Shown: positions 15,826 to 25,900 of the stretch, in pieces
Layout: every line of letters starts with the position of its first letter
Numbering within the stretch: the first letter of the stretch is position 1
Assembly: GCA_017427265.1 (NCBI GenBank)
Contig: JAFRTG010000020.1
Coordinates: 1-38,469, forward strand
Reading direction: 5' to 3'
Source of the DNA: Oscillospiraceae bacterium
Lineage (GTDB): Bacteria; Bacillota; Clostridia; Oscillospirales; Ruminococcaceae
DNA length: 38,469 nt
Program-made: the position numbers and the translations under genes
The notes under the pieces: generated by a model
The model's database searches: none
Seen by the model: the letters and a program-made list of their open reading frames with translations, nothing else
What the model was told of the DNA's origin: nothing

Positions 15826-16116
15826 ATGAAAATGTATCGAGTCGAAGATGTCGAGAAATACGCTTATAAGGATCTCTGCTACAGTCTGGCAACATCAGAT
15901 TACCTCGCCTCTTATACGCTGGAACAGATGCGGATAGATGTTGCAGAATCCTTTGCGGACGCGGCATCGGATGGCAAAACGCTTTGTCTGGATGCCGATG
16001 AGGTGAGAAAGCGGGATGACCGCAACTGCTTCTACAGCACTGATGAGCTGGCAATCATATATCTGAGAACGGCTTACAAACTTGCGAAAGAGTTGAAGGA
16101 CAACATAAAATACTGA
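15826..16116 (+). CDS. Small phage-encoded protein of unknown function (96 aa)
   Basis: The ATG at 15826 follows GAGAGGAG. The frame is open further upstream, but that part crosses the repeats and a terminator. The soluble product (VEDVEKYAYKDLCYSL...) is acidic and rich in Asp, Glu and Tyr, with no TM segment or motif I can name. It points against the phage late operon, between attL and the lysis genes, and is followed by a convergent terminator. That is the usual place for genes expressed in the lysogen. Function is unknown. Confidence 0.72.
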   Translation: MKMYRVEDVEKYAYKDLCYSLATSDYLASYTLEQMRIDVAESFADAASDGKTLCLDADEVRKRDDRNCFYSTDELAIIYLRTAYKLAKELKDNIKY

Positions 16117-16128
16117 TATAAAAGCAAT

Positions 16129-16159
16129 AGCCGGCAGAGGAACGAATCCCCTGCCGGCT
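16129..16159. terminator. Bidirectional terminator at the end of the late operon
   Basis: AGCCGGCAGAGG (16129-16140) pairs with CCCCTGCCGGCT (16148-16159), with one mismatch. The stem lies between two convergent genes. The T runs are weak, so it works mainly through the G/C-rich stem. Confidence 0.75.
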
Positions 16160-16163
16160 CTAT

Positions 16164-17348
16164 TTATACCTTATTCAGTTTGCCGGTATACTTCTGACCG
16201 TCGATCACGATCTCGACAGGTGTACCGTCATCCGCAGCGGGCTCCGGAGGTTTCTCGAACGGCTTGCCGTAGCCGTTCAGACCCTTCGACTTGATTTTTG
16301 TCGGGTAGTCAACATAGCAATAGTCAAGATCACAGTCGCCTTTCACGCCTGCGGCTTTGCCGATTTTATACTGCCAGAGGCCGTATGCTCCGGTATATGT
16401 CGGCTGAGATACATCCCACTGCGCGAGCCAGACGCAGTACCGGCTCTTGATGTCATCCTCAACATACGTTTCGAGGTGCGACTTGCTCATGTACAAGCCC
16501 ACCCAATAGCCTGCGCTCTCAACTCTGCGAAGGAATGCTCTGATCATGGCGGAGACTGCCGCCTTTCCGAGATCGAACTGCTTGCTCTCCTCCAGATCGA
16601 GGAACACCGGATACTCGAACTGCTTGCCTTCGAGTCGCTTGACGAACTCATCTGCTTCCTTCAGCGCGGCATCTTCCGTGAGCGATGTCTTGTCAAGATA
16701 CCAGTAAGCACCGATCGGGATGCCTGCGTCGTGAGCCGCTGCATAGTGCTGCTCGAACTTCGGATCGGTGAAGTCCCGCTGACCGCATTTAATAATCGCA
16801 AAATCGACGTCGAGAGTTTTCCAGTCGATCTGAGACTGGTAGAACGATACATCAATGCCCTTGAACATAGGCTTTTCCTCCTTGCCGATGCCGAAATACT
16901 CGTAAAAATCGCCGGAAGGGATGCTGTACGAGCTTCCCTTCGTTTCATCTCCGAACCATTTGCCATCGCGTGTATCAACATGCGTGTATGTGTCGTTGAT
17001 GCGGGCGACACCATTGAACCCGATGTCCTGCGCCGCGCAGCATACGAGCTTGCTGCTGATCGGGTTCCCGTTCTTGTCGTAGCAGCAGATGTCAGCCGCC
17101 TTGCCGATCGTGTGCTGTCCAGTGCCGCTGCCGCCGACCGACTTAGACTTATCATGCGCAACGCAGCGGTAGCCGCTGCTCACGACGATCTTGGAACAAG
17201 CCAAAACCGTGAACAGCTTTTCCAGCAGCGGCACAAGTTCGTCATCCAGCTTGAAATCATGCCGCTGTGCGCACTTGCATTGGAACTCAAGTGCGCGGAA
17301 ATGAGGCGACAGTTGCTCAGTGTCGCCATAGTGGTACGTCCTGATCAT
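16164..17348 (-). CDS. Phage endolysin: M15-type peptidase plus GH25 muramidase
   Basis: This lysis enzyme has two catalytic domains in 394 residues. The N-terminal domain (about 1-135) is a peptidase M15_3-type zinc peptidase: SSGYRCVAH, GQHTIGKAADI (His79, Asp86) and THVDTR (His123). It cuts peptide cross-links. The second (about 162-355) is a GH25 lysozyme: GIDVSFYQ (Asp166), FAIIKCGQ, PVFLDLEE and LWQYK. A C-terminal tail of about 40 residues ends in a short KYTGKLNKV segment. I chose the ATG at 17348 with AGGAGG. It starts right after the holin stop, so holin and lysin form one cassette at the end of the late operon. Having both domains in one protein is less common than having one of them. 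Confidence 0.92.
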   Translation of the reverse strand: MIRTYHYGDTEQLSPHFRALEFQCKCAQRHDFKLDDELVPLLEKLFTVLACSKIVVSSGYRCVAHDKSKSVGGSGTGQHTIGKAADICCYDKNGNPISSKLVCCAAQDIGFNGVARINDTYTHVDTRDGKWFGDETKGSSYSIPSGDFYEYFGIGKEEKPMFKGIDVSFYQSQIDWKTLDVDFAIIKCGQRDFTDPKFEQHYAAAHDAGIPIGAYWYLDKTSLTEDAALKEADEFVKRLEGKQFEYPVFLDLEESKQFDLGKAAVSAMIRAFLRRVESAGYWVGLYMSKSHLETYVEDDIKSRYCVWLAQWDVSQPTYTGAYGLWQYKIGKAAGVKGDCDLDYCYVDYPTKIKSKGLNGYGKPFEKPPEPAADDGTPVEIVIDGQKYTGKLNKV

Positions 17349-17349
17349 T

Positions 17350-17757
17350 TCAATCCTCCTTGTCGGACTCGTCCTTGAGCTGTTCAAGGAACTTCGTCAG
17401 CTTCTTCGGCAGAGGCAGTCCGAGCTTCCCTGCGTTCTCCAGTATGCTCATTCCTTCATTCGCACAGAACAGTCCGCAGATGCCCGATTTGAAAACGGCT
17501 TTGGTTCCTCCGAGGACATAGGCATCAACAATGTGGGCGACTGCTACAATAATCAGGATCAGCGCTTTCTTACAGATGCCCTTGAAGCTCGTCTGGCTGT
17601 TCAGCTTATGCCGTGCAGCTCCAACGATGATGCCGGATAGATAGTCGAGGCATACGAGGGCGATCAGCGCGACAAACAGCCCGTCCATCTCGCCCCATAG
17701 GAATCCTGCGATGCCGCAGCATACCGCAGAAACAGATCTCAGTACATGCGACATCAC
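17350..17757 (-). CDS. Phage holin (holin_4/TcdE type)
   Basis: The 135-residue membrane protein has hydrophobic segments at about 8-21, 26-47 and 66-83, a DYLSGI motif at the second segment and GICKKALILIIVAVAHIVD, as in the phage_holin_4 family. Holins release or activate endolysin at the end of the phage cycle. The acidic, Lys-rich C-terminus is DESDKED. The start overlaps the stop of the upstream gene, and a second Met follows immediately. Confidence 0.9.
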   Translation of the reverse strand: MMSHVLRSVSAVCCGIAGFLWGEMDGLFVALIALVCLDYLSGIIVGAARHKLNSQTSFKGICKKALILIIVAVAHIVDAYVLGGTKAVFKSGICGLFCANEGMSILENAGKLGLPLPKKLTKFLEQLKDESDKED

Positions 17758-18413
17758 GATTCACCTCCGTCAAGCACTGCAACCCATCCGTTAGTAAGAT
17801 AACTTTTACCATCCGAATCTACAATTTCCTGCATCAATGAGCGCATACCAGACTGTGCCATAGGAATGAAGAAAGCGTCTTCGATATACTCCGGCTCTCC
17901 GTATGCACCATGCATCGGGATATGTACAATCTCTGTGCTGTTCCCTTCCATCGGTGTGCTGCCTGAGATAGTCAATAATGATGTCATATCGTCAGGATCA
18001 TCCCATGCTGCGACGGACATTGTTGATACATCCGCATTAACTGATGTTGCACCTACTGTTCTGGGAAACGCGAACCCAACGGTTCCGGTGTTCGTCTTAC
18101 CCATAACAATACATGTGGATGCATTGGCCTTTGCATTGCCCAAATGGATTACTGCTGCCTGCGTACTAAATGTGTACAGGTATGTCGGCACACCATACGA
18201 TGATCCGCCACAAGATATGTATGTCCCGCCCGACTTGTACGCTTTGAATGAGTTGCTAGTGGCCTCGAAAATAAGGTGATCGTCCTCGTCGTAACAAAGC
18301 ACATTGGTAGGCGTTGTGTCATCATCGTACTGCGTATCATTAAATAGTCCTGTTGCTTCAAGCGCTGTTTTCAGCGCTTCGAGCGTTCCTAAAGTGTATC
18401 TTGTAATTGCCAT
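17754..18413 (-). CDS. Phage protein of unknown function, tail/fibre region
   Basis: The 219 residues are rich in Thr, Ser and Gly, and low in Lys. Beta-rich stretches such as GGTYISCGGSSYGVPTYLY and FAFPRTVGATSV suggest an extracellular or virion protein. I know no named family. It lies between a baseplate-like gene and the holin, a usual place for receptor-binding or accessory tail proteins. Its start overlaps the stop of the upstream gene. Confidence 0.75.
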   Translation of the reverse strand: MAITRYTLGTLEALKTALEATGLFNDTQYDDDTTPTNVLCYDEDDHLIFEATSNSFKAYKSGGTYISCGGSSYGVPTYLYTFSTQAAVIHLGNAKANASTCIVMGKTNTGTVGFAFPRTVGATSVNADVSTMSVAAWDDPDDMTSLLTISGSTPMEGNSTEIVHIPMHGAYGEPEYIEDAFFIPMAQSGMRSLMQEIVDSDGKSYLTNGWVAVLDGGES

Positions 18414-18961
18414 TATCGTTCCTCCTCCGATTGATTTTCAAGGCGCCGCAACTCCTGTTCTTGGATATTGAGCTGCATTGCGCGTGTGATCGGGAAAATA
18501 ACATGAGTGCCATCTGTCAATCCATACATCTTGCGTCTTACGAATACCGGCTCTGATCCAGATGATCCAGCTGCAAGCTCTTCGAGGTATTGCAGCAGCT
18601 GCTCGTAGATGTCGGGATCCGGATCCTCGTGCAGCGGTTCGCCGTCCGTGATGCATCTCGCACACGGGATCCGTGCCGGCGTCGTCGTGTGGATGTTGCC
18701 GGCATAGACACCGACCGCAACGGCAGCAGTATCATACAGCGCTGGCGCCAAACATACATCGCCTGTGACGAGAACATCCTTGTGCATGATCTTTCCGGAT
18801 CGCAAGTCGCACCAAACGAACCGCGCTGTCTTTTCAGTGAACATCGACCATTCGCTATCGAACGTGAAGACGAAAGCGTAGTCGTTGTTGCCGCATACGA
18901 TCTCCGGCGTTCCGGTCGTGCTTGCAATCTTGTTTTCTACTGTGACATCAACGCGAGGCAT
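18413..18961 (-). CDS. Phage baseplate-region protein, copy 2 of a duplicated gene
   Basis: The 182-residue product shares its N-terminal ~110 residues with the protein at 19849-20322. Both have CGN..Y...F.FDSEW..F..KTA.F...., then VGVYAGNI or IGCYAGNI, then CITD and a DIYE/DIYN stretch. Here a longer C-terminal helix follows (QLNIQEQELRRLENQS). Proteins with this DSEW pattern sit in the baseplate region of many Firmicutes phages; the exact role is not settled. The ATG at 18961 follows AGGAGG and overlaps the preceding gene by 14 bases. Confidence 0.78.
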   Translation of the reverse strand: MPRVDVTVENKIASTTGTPEIVCGNNDYAFVFTFDSEWSMFTEKTARFVWCDLRSGKIMHKDVLVTGDVCLAPALYDTAAVAVGVYAGNIHTTTPARIPCARCITDGEPLHEDPDPDIYEQLLQYLEELAAGSSGSEPVFVRRKMYGLTDGTHVIFPITRAMQLNIQEQELRRLENQSEEER

Positions 18962-19844
18962 CGTCCTGCACCTCCTCCGGCTCCGGATCATACGGAATAG
19001 ATCTCAGCGTCCGCATGTTCGCATTGACTCCAGACTGCAATGCGAGGATCATGTTGTACATTTCCTGATAGCTCGGTCTGTACGGCACGATCGCCTGCGA
19101 GATCTGCCAGTCTGCGTCCGTGCAAATCATAGCGTCGGAGACATCGACGCTGTTACCGACGTAGATCGAAATATAAGCCGATGTAGCGTTCAGCGTGACA
19201 TCTTCGCTGACGGTCGTAATTCCGCTTGCGCGGGACCATCTCGCCAGTTCATTGTTCTCGCTGTCCTTGATAACAAACGTAGCCTGTCCAGCTGTGTCCC
19301 GCTTGAACGTGACATGATACTTTCCAGCCGGCAGCACAAGCGGCAGATTGTTGACAAAGTAGCCGCTGCCTGACGACGGCGTGGTTCCGCTGTTTACTGA
19401 CATCTTGTTCTTGTCCTGCGTGTCAATTCTCTCCGCAAGAGCAGCGAGCAGCTTGGTGTCTGCTGCTGCTCTTGCGGTTTCTTCTGCTGTCAGATCGGAC
19501 GCTGGCGCCTTCGTCTCAAGATCCGACGCTGCTGCGATGCCGAGATCCGCGAGCGTCTTGTTTCCGACCAGCGTCGTGCCGGCGATGCTTGGCTTGTTGT
19601 CAAGCTCCGCATAGTCAGTTGTGCCACCGCCGCCGGGAGTCATCGCGTCAAGTCTGGCATCGAGGCTTTCGTACCCGCCTCTTGCCTCTGTGATCTCCGC
19701 GTCCAGTTGATTGATGATGACATTGTGCTCTGCCATGTTCGCCCATACAGATGCGAATCTGGACAGAATCTGCTCATTCGTCATTCGGTTGAACAGATCT
19801 TCAAAATCCGGTCGGTCCGCATTGTGCGGATTGTACTTACCCAT
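18948..19844 (-). CDS. Putative phage tail fibre/collar protein
   Basis: The 298 residues start with a soluble helical part (about 1-70, NPHNADRPDFEDLFNRMT). A GGGGTTDYAELDNKPSI segment follows, which is the 'YxxLxNKPxI' signature common in phage tail-fibre proteins. Then come an Ala-rich coiled coil (DLTAEETARAAADTKLLAAL) and a beta-rich C-terminal domain with AGKYHVTFKRD and AYISIYVGN. Host-receptor binding or baseplate extension is likely. The ATG at 19844 follows AAGGGG. Confidence 0.78.
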   Translation of the reverse strand: MGKYNPHNADRPDFEDLFNRMTNEQILSRFASVWANMAEHNVIINQLDAEITEARGGYESLDARLDAMTPGGGGTTDYAELDNKPSIAGTTLVGNKTLADLGIAAASDLETKAPASDLTAEETARAAADTKLLAALAERIDTQDKNKMSVNSGTTPSSGSGYFVNNLPLVLPAGKYHVTFKRDTAGQATFVIKDSENNELARWSRASGITTVSEDVTLNATSAYISIYVGNSVDVSDAMICTDADWQISQAIVPYRPSYQEMYNMILALQSGVNANMRTLRSIPYDPEPEEVQDDASR

Positions 19845-19848
19845 GCTT

Positions 19849-20322
19849 TCACCCCTTCGCAATAACATAGTCGCCGGACGATGTGCATACATAGTCGCCA
19901 TCCAAGGTCATGATGAAGTATTCATCATCGTCGAGCGTAGGAAGCTCTCCCAGGTTCTTCTGCTCCATAAGCTCATTATAGATATCCCGCTGTAAATCCG
20001 CCGGCTCGGATGGAATATCTGTAATGCACTCGCAGCACGGCACCAGCGCTGGCGACGATGTGCAGATGTTCCCTGCATAGCATCCAATCTCAACCAGGTT
20101 GCTGCCGGTGATCACAGGGATACTGCAGCTCGTTCCAGTAAACTCAGCGTCAAGAATCACTCGCTTGCCGTTTTGGCAGAATGAAAAAACGGCAGTTTTC
20201 TGCTCAAATGCATCCCACTCGCTGTCGAAATCGAAACTTACTGTATATCCGCTATTCCCGCAAATGATTTGCTGTTCTCCGAGAGCTCTTGCTATCCGGT
20301 TGCGTATCATAATTTCGACCAT
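19849..20322 (-). CDS. Phage baseplate-region protein, copy 1 of a duplicated gene
   Basis: The 157 residues are clearly related to the product at 18413-18961 (see there for the shared motifs). It ends differently, with a repeated YV.TSSGDYV-type segment (DGDYVCTSSGDYVIAKG). The two copies flank the fibre gene. I chose the ATG at 20322 with GAGGTG. It directly follows the tail-lysin gene. Confidence 0.78.
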   Translation of the reverse strand: MVEIMIRNRIARALGEQQIICGNSGYTVSFDFDSEWDAFEQKTAVFSFCQNGKRVILDAEFTGTSCSIPVITGSNLVEIGCYAGNICTSSPALVPCCECITDIPSEPADLQRDIYNELMEQKNLGELPTLDDDEYFIMTLDGDYVCTSSGDYVIAKG

Positions 20323-20330
20323 TCTGCACC

Positions 20331-22247
20331 TCACAATCCTGTGCACATGATACCGAGTACATACGTTATGGACCCGGTTGTAAAAGAAACATCTGAAACG
20401 TACTCGATGTCTTCTTTCTGTGGTACACCATCAACAATGTCTGTAACCACAGATGCAGTTGATTTTGTTACCGCCATATTTATGACATAGTTTGCCGTGC
20501 CAGAAACCCCGGAACCACCGTTGATATCAAGGTGATCACATGTAAAATGGACACCCTGTGCATTGATATCAAGACCGTGATAAGGGTGCCCATCCGACGT
20601 AGCGGCATATGTCGCATCAATATGGCCATATATGTCATCGCTGTGGCCGCCGTATAGTTTACCGTTTGCAATCCGCATCCAGTAACCGTTGGCATCCCGT
20701 GCAAGGATCTGGCCGAGAATGCTTGCACCGTCTTTATCGAGCCGGCATACAATATTCCCGGACGCATCGGCTACCTCGATCACACCATTGACATTATCAA
20801 CGCCGCCCATACGGAGCGTGCCGCCGCGGATGCGGTCAGCGTACATCGTACCGGCTGCGATGAAGTCCGCGACGATCTGCCCGTTCATGGTTATTGCAAG
20901 CCCGTATGGTCCGTGATATCCATTGCTGCTGTATCCGATACCTCCCTGATTCATGCGCCATACGGAGTGCGCAGTTTCGATGTCATCAGTATCCATAATC
21001 AGGATTTCGTTCGGGCGGATCACCACGTAGCCGGTTGTGGCAGCTTCGATCAGATTCGTTGCGATGTTCTTTGCCGTGACTACGACTTGCGAGAGCTGAT
21101 TCGGCAGCTCGTAGTTGATGAGATGCTGCGTCTGCGCTGTCACACTGGTGATCTTCGCGGTCTTATCTCCGATCTCAACCTCCGGAGTGTATGGCTTCAG
21201 GATATCGACCGTGCGACCAAGCAGCCTGAGATTTTCGTCAAGTCCCATTATCGGATTCCGGAAGCGGTATGTGTCGCCGCAGCGGATCCGTCCCTTGCCA
21301 GAGATGTCCAGCACGGATGCAGCATAATGTTTTTTCACGCGATTATTCTCCGCGAGGTATGCTTTGCCGCGCGCGACAAGATTCTCTTTCACCGTGATAT
21401 CGTCAAACTCCGCTGTGCCGACGATAACACCATACCTTGCGATCGCGTCCGGATCGTCGATGTACGGCACTGTGTAGGTGTGTCCGTCGTCAGGATCCAC
21501 CGCGCCGGTGATCGTCAGACGCTCGGCGGATTCTCCGCTGTCAGACAGCTGCGCGCCGAGCGGCATCAGCCGCGTGATGATGTTCGCGGTATCGCTTTCA
21601 ATGCTAAGCGACCGGAGATTGTGGCCGAGCATGACGATGATGTCAGATGTGCTGCCGTTTGTTGCTGCGGTGAGATAATCGAGATACAGCCTGCCGTCAT
21701 TTCCGCGCCGGACACGCAGCTCGCCGCCGAAGCGGTTGATCAGATTTTCCTTGATCTCTGCAAGCGTCGAGCGGTATGCTGTGGTCTTGCTGCCAACCTG
21801 TCCGGCGTTCACCATTCCGAGATAAATATGTTTGCTTTCTTCTGTCGTGGCATTATGGTAGTCAAGCAATACTTGCAGGAATTGCGCCGGCTGCGCATCC
21901 TGATCGTTGTATGTATGGTATTCCTGCACGCTGTCATTCAGGTAACTGAGATATCCTTCGCAATTCACTGTTTTTTTCAGTTTTCCGGAAGTATCCATTT
22001 TCAAAGGAGCACTTTGCAGGAAGCCTTCAAATTCCGCTTCTCCTGTAGCCGTGTTCAAAAGTTGGAAAGTGGAAATTTTTTCGTGCATTTCTGAAAAAGC
22101 AGGGTGATTTGATAAAATCGAAAAATTGAGAGTCGGAACAGTTCCGACATATTCCCGGAGCTTTCCGGCAGCCACTTTCGGCATGTCCGGTGCATCTGTG
22201 TGAATAAGCTGTGAGTCCGCACCATTATTCATAACAATCCGATACAT
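20331..22247 (-). CDS. Phage tail-associated protein (Tal/prophage endopeptidase tail type)
   Basis: The 638-residue protein lies directly behind Dit, where siphoviruses encode the tail-tip hub, often with a wall-degrading or fibre domain. The N-terminal half (about 1-380) shows the gp27-like hub pattern seen in the Prophage_tail family: an N-terminal sandwich, then GRLYLDYL and IITRLMPLGA. The C-terminal half contains IVADFIAAGTMYADRIRGGTL, typical of the fibre-like parts of these proteins. No peptidase motif is obvious. The ATG at 22247 overlaps the Dit stop as TAATG. Confidence 0.86.
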   Translation of the reverse strand: MYRIVMNNGADSQLIHTDAPDMPKVAAGKLREYVGTVPTLNFSILSNHPAFSEMHEKISTFQLLNTATGEAEFEGFLQSAPLKMDTSGKLKKTVNCEGYLSYLNDSVQEYHTYNDQDAQPAQFLQVLLDYHNATTEESKHIYLGMVNAGQVGSKTTAYRSTLAEIKENLINRFGGELRVRRGNDGRLYLDYLTAATNGSTSDIIVMLGHNLRSLSIESDTANIITRLMPLGAQLSDSGESAERLTITGAVDPDDGHTYTVPYIDDPDAIARYGVIVGTAEFDDITVKENLVARGKAYLAENNRVKKHYAASVLDISGKGRIRCGDTYRFRNPIMGLDENLRLLGRTVDILKPYTPEVEIGDKTAKITSVTAQTQHLINYELPNQLSQVVVTAKNIATNLIEAATTGYVVIRPNEILIMDTDDIETAHSVWRMNQGGIGYSSNGYHGPYGLAITMNGQIVADFIAAGTMYADRIRGGTLRMGGVDNVNGVIEVADASGNIVCRLDKDGASILGQILARDANGYWMRIANGKLYGGHSDDIYGHIDATYAATSDGHPYHGLDINAQGVHFTCDHLDINGGSGVSGTANYVINMAVTKSTASVVTDIVDGVPQKEDIEYVSDVSFTTGSITYVLGIMCTGL

Positions 22248-22912
22248 TATAACCACCCCTCTCTGAATCTGATTTGCAGAGTGCCATTCCCACTATGCCG
22301 AACAACTGTGTTCCCATGAGAAAATATAATATCGTCATATTGATATGTGCCGGCATCTGTGATTTCATGTGTGACATTGCCAACAGTAATATTGCAGGAG
22401 CTGCTCACAGTAAAGAAAGGGCATACCGCTCGACGTCCCTGATTACGGACCGTTGTATTCTGTGAACCGGCTGTGTTTTCAATTATGAAAAGTGTTTCCT
22501 GCTTCGCATACCGCCACGGATCACACACGGCAGTGATTTTCACCGCCGCGTGTGCCGCATCATTATATTGCGGTGCAATCTGCACTCTTCCGTTCAAATA
22601 CAGATGAGGATCGTCCGGCAATATGATGTGCAGATTTTTCCCGTCCAGTTCGTTCATCATTTTGTCGATCACAGTTTTTCGGTACATGCGATTTTTTTCA
22701 GAAAGTTCAAGCGTAGCGGTCAATGTCCGGTTATTATACTGCACCCTTCCTGTAAGGAGTTCAGAGCAATCCACATCACCGTCCATCCCCGGAATGCTTT
22801 CACGAACGGACCGGAAAACCGGCGGGGAAAGCGACCAGCCACACAATGTAAATCCCGGCACACTTGAAACAAATTCACCGATCTGAATATATCTCTTATA
22901 TCTCCTATTCAT
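22247..22912 (-). CDS. Distal tail protein (Dit-like)
   Basis: The 221 residues have the layout of siphovirus Dit proteins, which form the ring between the tail tube and the tip. An N-terminal sandwich carries PGMDGDVDCSELLTGRVQY (residues 42-60). A C-terminal galectin-like domain is rich in short beta strands (ITDAGTYQYDDIIFSHGN). It lies between the tape measure gene and the hub gene, as in most siphophages. ATG with AAGGCGG. Confidence 0.86.
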   Translation of the reverse strand: MNRRYKRYIQIGEFVSSVPGFTLCGWSLSPPVFRSVRESIPGMDGDVDCSELLTGRVQYNNRTLTATLELSEKNRMYRKTVIDKMMNELDGKNLHIILPDDPHLYLNGRVQIAPQYNDAAHAAVKITAVCDPWRYAKQETLFIIENTAGSQNTTVRNQGRRAVCPFFTVSSSCNITVGNVTHEITDAGTYQYDDIIFSHGNTVVRHSGNGTLQIRFREGWL

Positions 22913-22914
22913 GG

Positions 22915-25900
22915 TTACCGCCTTCTTTCCTCTGCTTCGATTACGCCGAGTTCCGTATTGATCCGATCAATTGTGCCGCCGATGAATGCATCTCCGTCCA
23001 GATAAAGGACCTGTCCATGTTCGATAGCTGTAAGGATGCTGTCAAGCTTGGCGATCACCATCGGATCCAGAATCATGATCTGTCTGTCCGAATCCGTATC
23101 GCCGAACTGCATTTGCAAGCTGCGCTCAAATGCAACCGGATCATCCTCCGGTGTAATTCGATTGAAGTCAATCTGCTTGGTGGGGAACTGGATTTCTGCA
23201 ATCTCATCAGCCATATTCTGTACCGCATTGATTGCTGTGCCGGCTTCGTCTTCCACACCAACAGCCAAACCCAGTGACAAATTACGACCGATCTCTTGTC
23301 TGAAAACTTTTGACGGCGATGCAATTCCGAATGTATCTTTGAACCCGTCAATAATTCCTCCTGCGAAATCACTGATTTTATCGCGCAGCCAATTGCCCAT
23401 GCCGGTGATACCGTTCCAGAGACCTTCCACAAGGTTTCTGCCGGCTTCACGCATCTTGTCGGGCAGGCATGCGATTCCGTCAACAATCTTCCGCACAAGA
23501 TCGTCAGCACCTTCCTTGCCCTTCTTAGCAAGATCAGCAGCCCACTGCTTCACACGCTCAATCACACGATCGAGCCAATCTTTTGTCTTGCCCGGCAATT
23601 CCTTAAAAAATGTGATGACATTGTCAAGGAACTCCTCTGCCGCCGCCTTTGCTTTGGCAGGCGCCTCCTGTGCGAACTGGATAACATGAGCGATCGCAGA
23701 ACCGAGCATATAGCCGATCTTGCCGGGCAGCTCATCAAGAAACTGCATTGTACCGGTAACGAGATCAGATGCAGATTGCTTTGCACTGGCGATTATATTT
23801 GCAAATCCGTTCGTAACCGACTGCCATGCGTCTGTTGCAATCTTTCCGAGCCACTCCAGCAGCACATCAAGCATTTTGCCCATGTATTCCCCGATCTTCT
23901 CGATGATCTTCGGAAATGCCTCGGCGATCTGCATGAACAGTGTTACTGCTGCGTCGAACAGCTGCTCCTGCGCATCCAGCAGTGCTGTTACGATAGCGAC
24001 AATCAGATCAGGCAGCAACGGCAGCAGCGCTTCTATGATAAGCGGGACAGCATCAAGTAATGCTCCGAAAAGCTGAATTGCAGCGTCCAGAAGCTGCGTA
24101 CTGCACGCGAGCAGCGTGTCAACGACAGCTGTGATAATCTGCGGCAGTGCCTGCACAAGCGCCTGAATGACGATAGGCAGTGCCTGCACAATTGCATTGA
24201 TGATCTGAGGAAGTGCTTTTGTGATTGCTTGAATGATAGAGCGAATGATTTGCGGGAGTGCCTGTACAAGCCCTGTCAGCAGTGTAATGCCACACTGAAT
24301 AAGCTGAGGGAGCATGGTCAGCAATGCGCCGGTGATACCGTCGATAATGTCGGGTAATACATCACAGATTTGAGTGATAATCTCCGGCAGCGCCTCAACA
24401 AGCGCCGTCAGCAGTGTAATACCGCATTCGATCAACATGGGAAGTCCGTCAAGCAGCACGAGGATCAGCTGAGGGACGATTTGCGATGCAAAGACTGTAA
24501 GCAACTCCGGCAGAACCTCAGAAAGTTCCATGAGGATCTGCGCCGCGATCTGAATGAGCGCTTCGAGGATCTCCGGCGACATTCCGAGCAGCATCTTCGT
24601 CAGCTCTGTGAGCAGCGAAAAAATCGCGGAAATGAGCGTCGGCGCAAGCTGCAAGATCAGGTGCAGCAGCTCCGAAGCAATGTCCGGAATCGCATCCGTC
24701 AATGCAGTGATGATCTCGGAGAGTGCATCAATGACGACTGGCATCAGATCAGGGAGTTGTTCTTTCGCGCCGGAAACCAGCGTACTAACTGCTTTCGGGA
24801 GCGCATTCCCGACCGACTCGATGACCGGAATCACATTCTCAGTCACCGCAAGAAATCCGTCAATGACATTTTTCGTCAGATTCTCAATATCCGCTTCGCC
24901 GTTGCCGAGTCCAGCGGCCAGAGAATCCCAAGAACTACTCAGCAGACCAAGCGAGCCGGAGATCGTCTCCGTCGCTTCGCGAGCGAAATTGCCGTCATAC
25001 TGCTCTGTGGTTTCGAGGAACATCTGCATAGCAACACGCGCTTTATCCGCATTTGAAGCAGTTTTCCACCAACCCGATGCAGATTCGTCTGCACCAGCCA
25101 TTGCTTCATCGACATGGCGCGTTGCCGTTTCAAGCGAGACCTGTGTCTTTTCAAGGTTGACAAGCGCTTTCTGTGCCTCTGTGGAGTTCTCGCCGTATTT
25201 CGCGACTGCCGCATTATATGAAATCTGCGCCTTTTCCACATCGAGCGTTGCTTTTTTCGCCTTGTCCTGTGCATCCGCGACCTTCTTGACATCAACTGAC
25301 GCTTCGCTTTCCGCGATCAGACCGTTTTTCAGTGCATAAGCCTCAAGCGTCGTCGCATTCATGGCAACGCCGAGGTTATCCATCATCGTGAAATTGCCCT
25401 TAGCGGCACCTGTGACGGATTCCAGTGCTGTGGAAATGTCAATGCCCATTACAGATGCGACATCTGCGGCTCGCTGCATAGCCTGTGCGGATAGGTCGAG
25501 CGACTCCTGCTGTTCAAGTCCCGATCCCTGAAAAAGTGCGCCCATTTTGTTGAGGCTGGCGAGATAATCGCTCTGCGAAATGCCCATTGTTTTATAGGCA
25601 ACCTCGGAGACCTCTGCGAGCGTTCTGGTTGTTTCGATGACCTTTCCAGTCTCGGCATCATGCCCCTGAATCCGGACATTCATGCTTTCAATGCTGTCCC
25701 CGATTTCATTGAATACAGCCTCTGCACCGCCGAGATTCTGCTCCAGCTCACCGTAGGACTTCACAACCTCCGCTGCTATGCCTACTGCCGCACCGGCAAT
25801 TGCGGCAGTCACAGCAGCGGCTGCTTTGACACAGGCGCCGAGTGTTTCGGTCAGCTTTGAGAAATCCTTATCCGTTTCGGAAACATCTTTACCGGTCTTT

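Noticed and set aside
20913-22094. Plus-strand open frame of 393 codons
   Set aside because: Antisense to the tail hub gene, whose product has clear family features.
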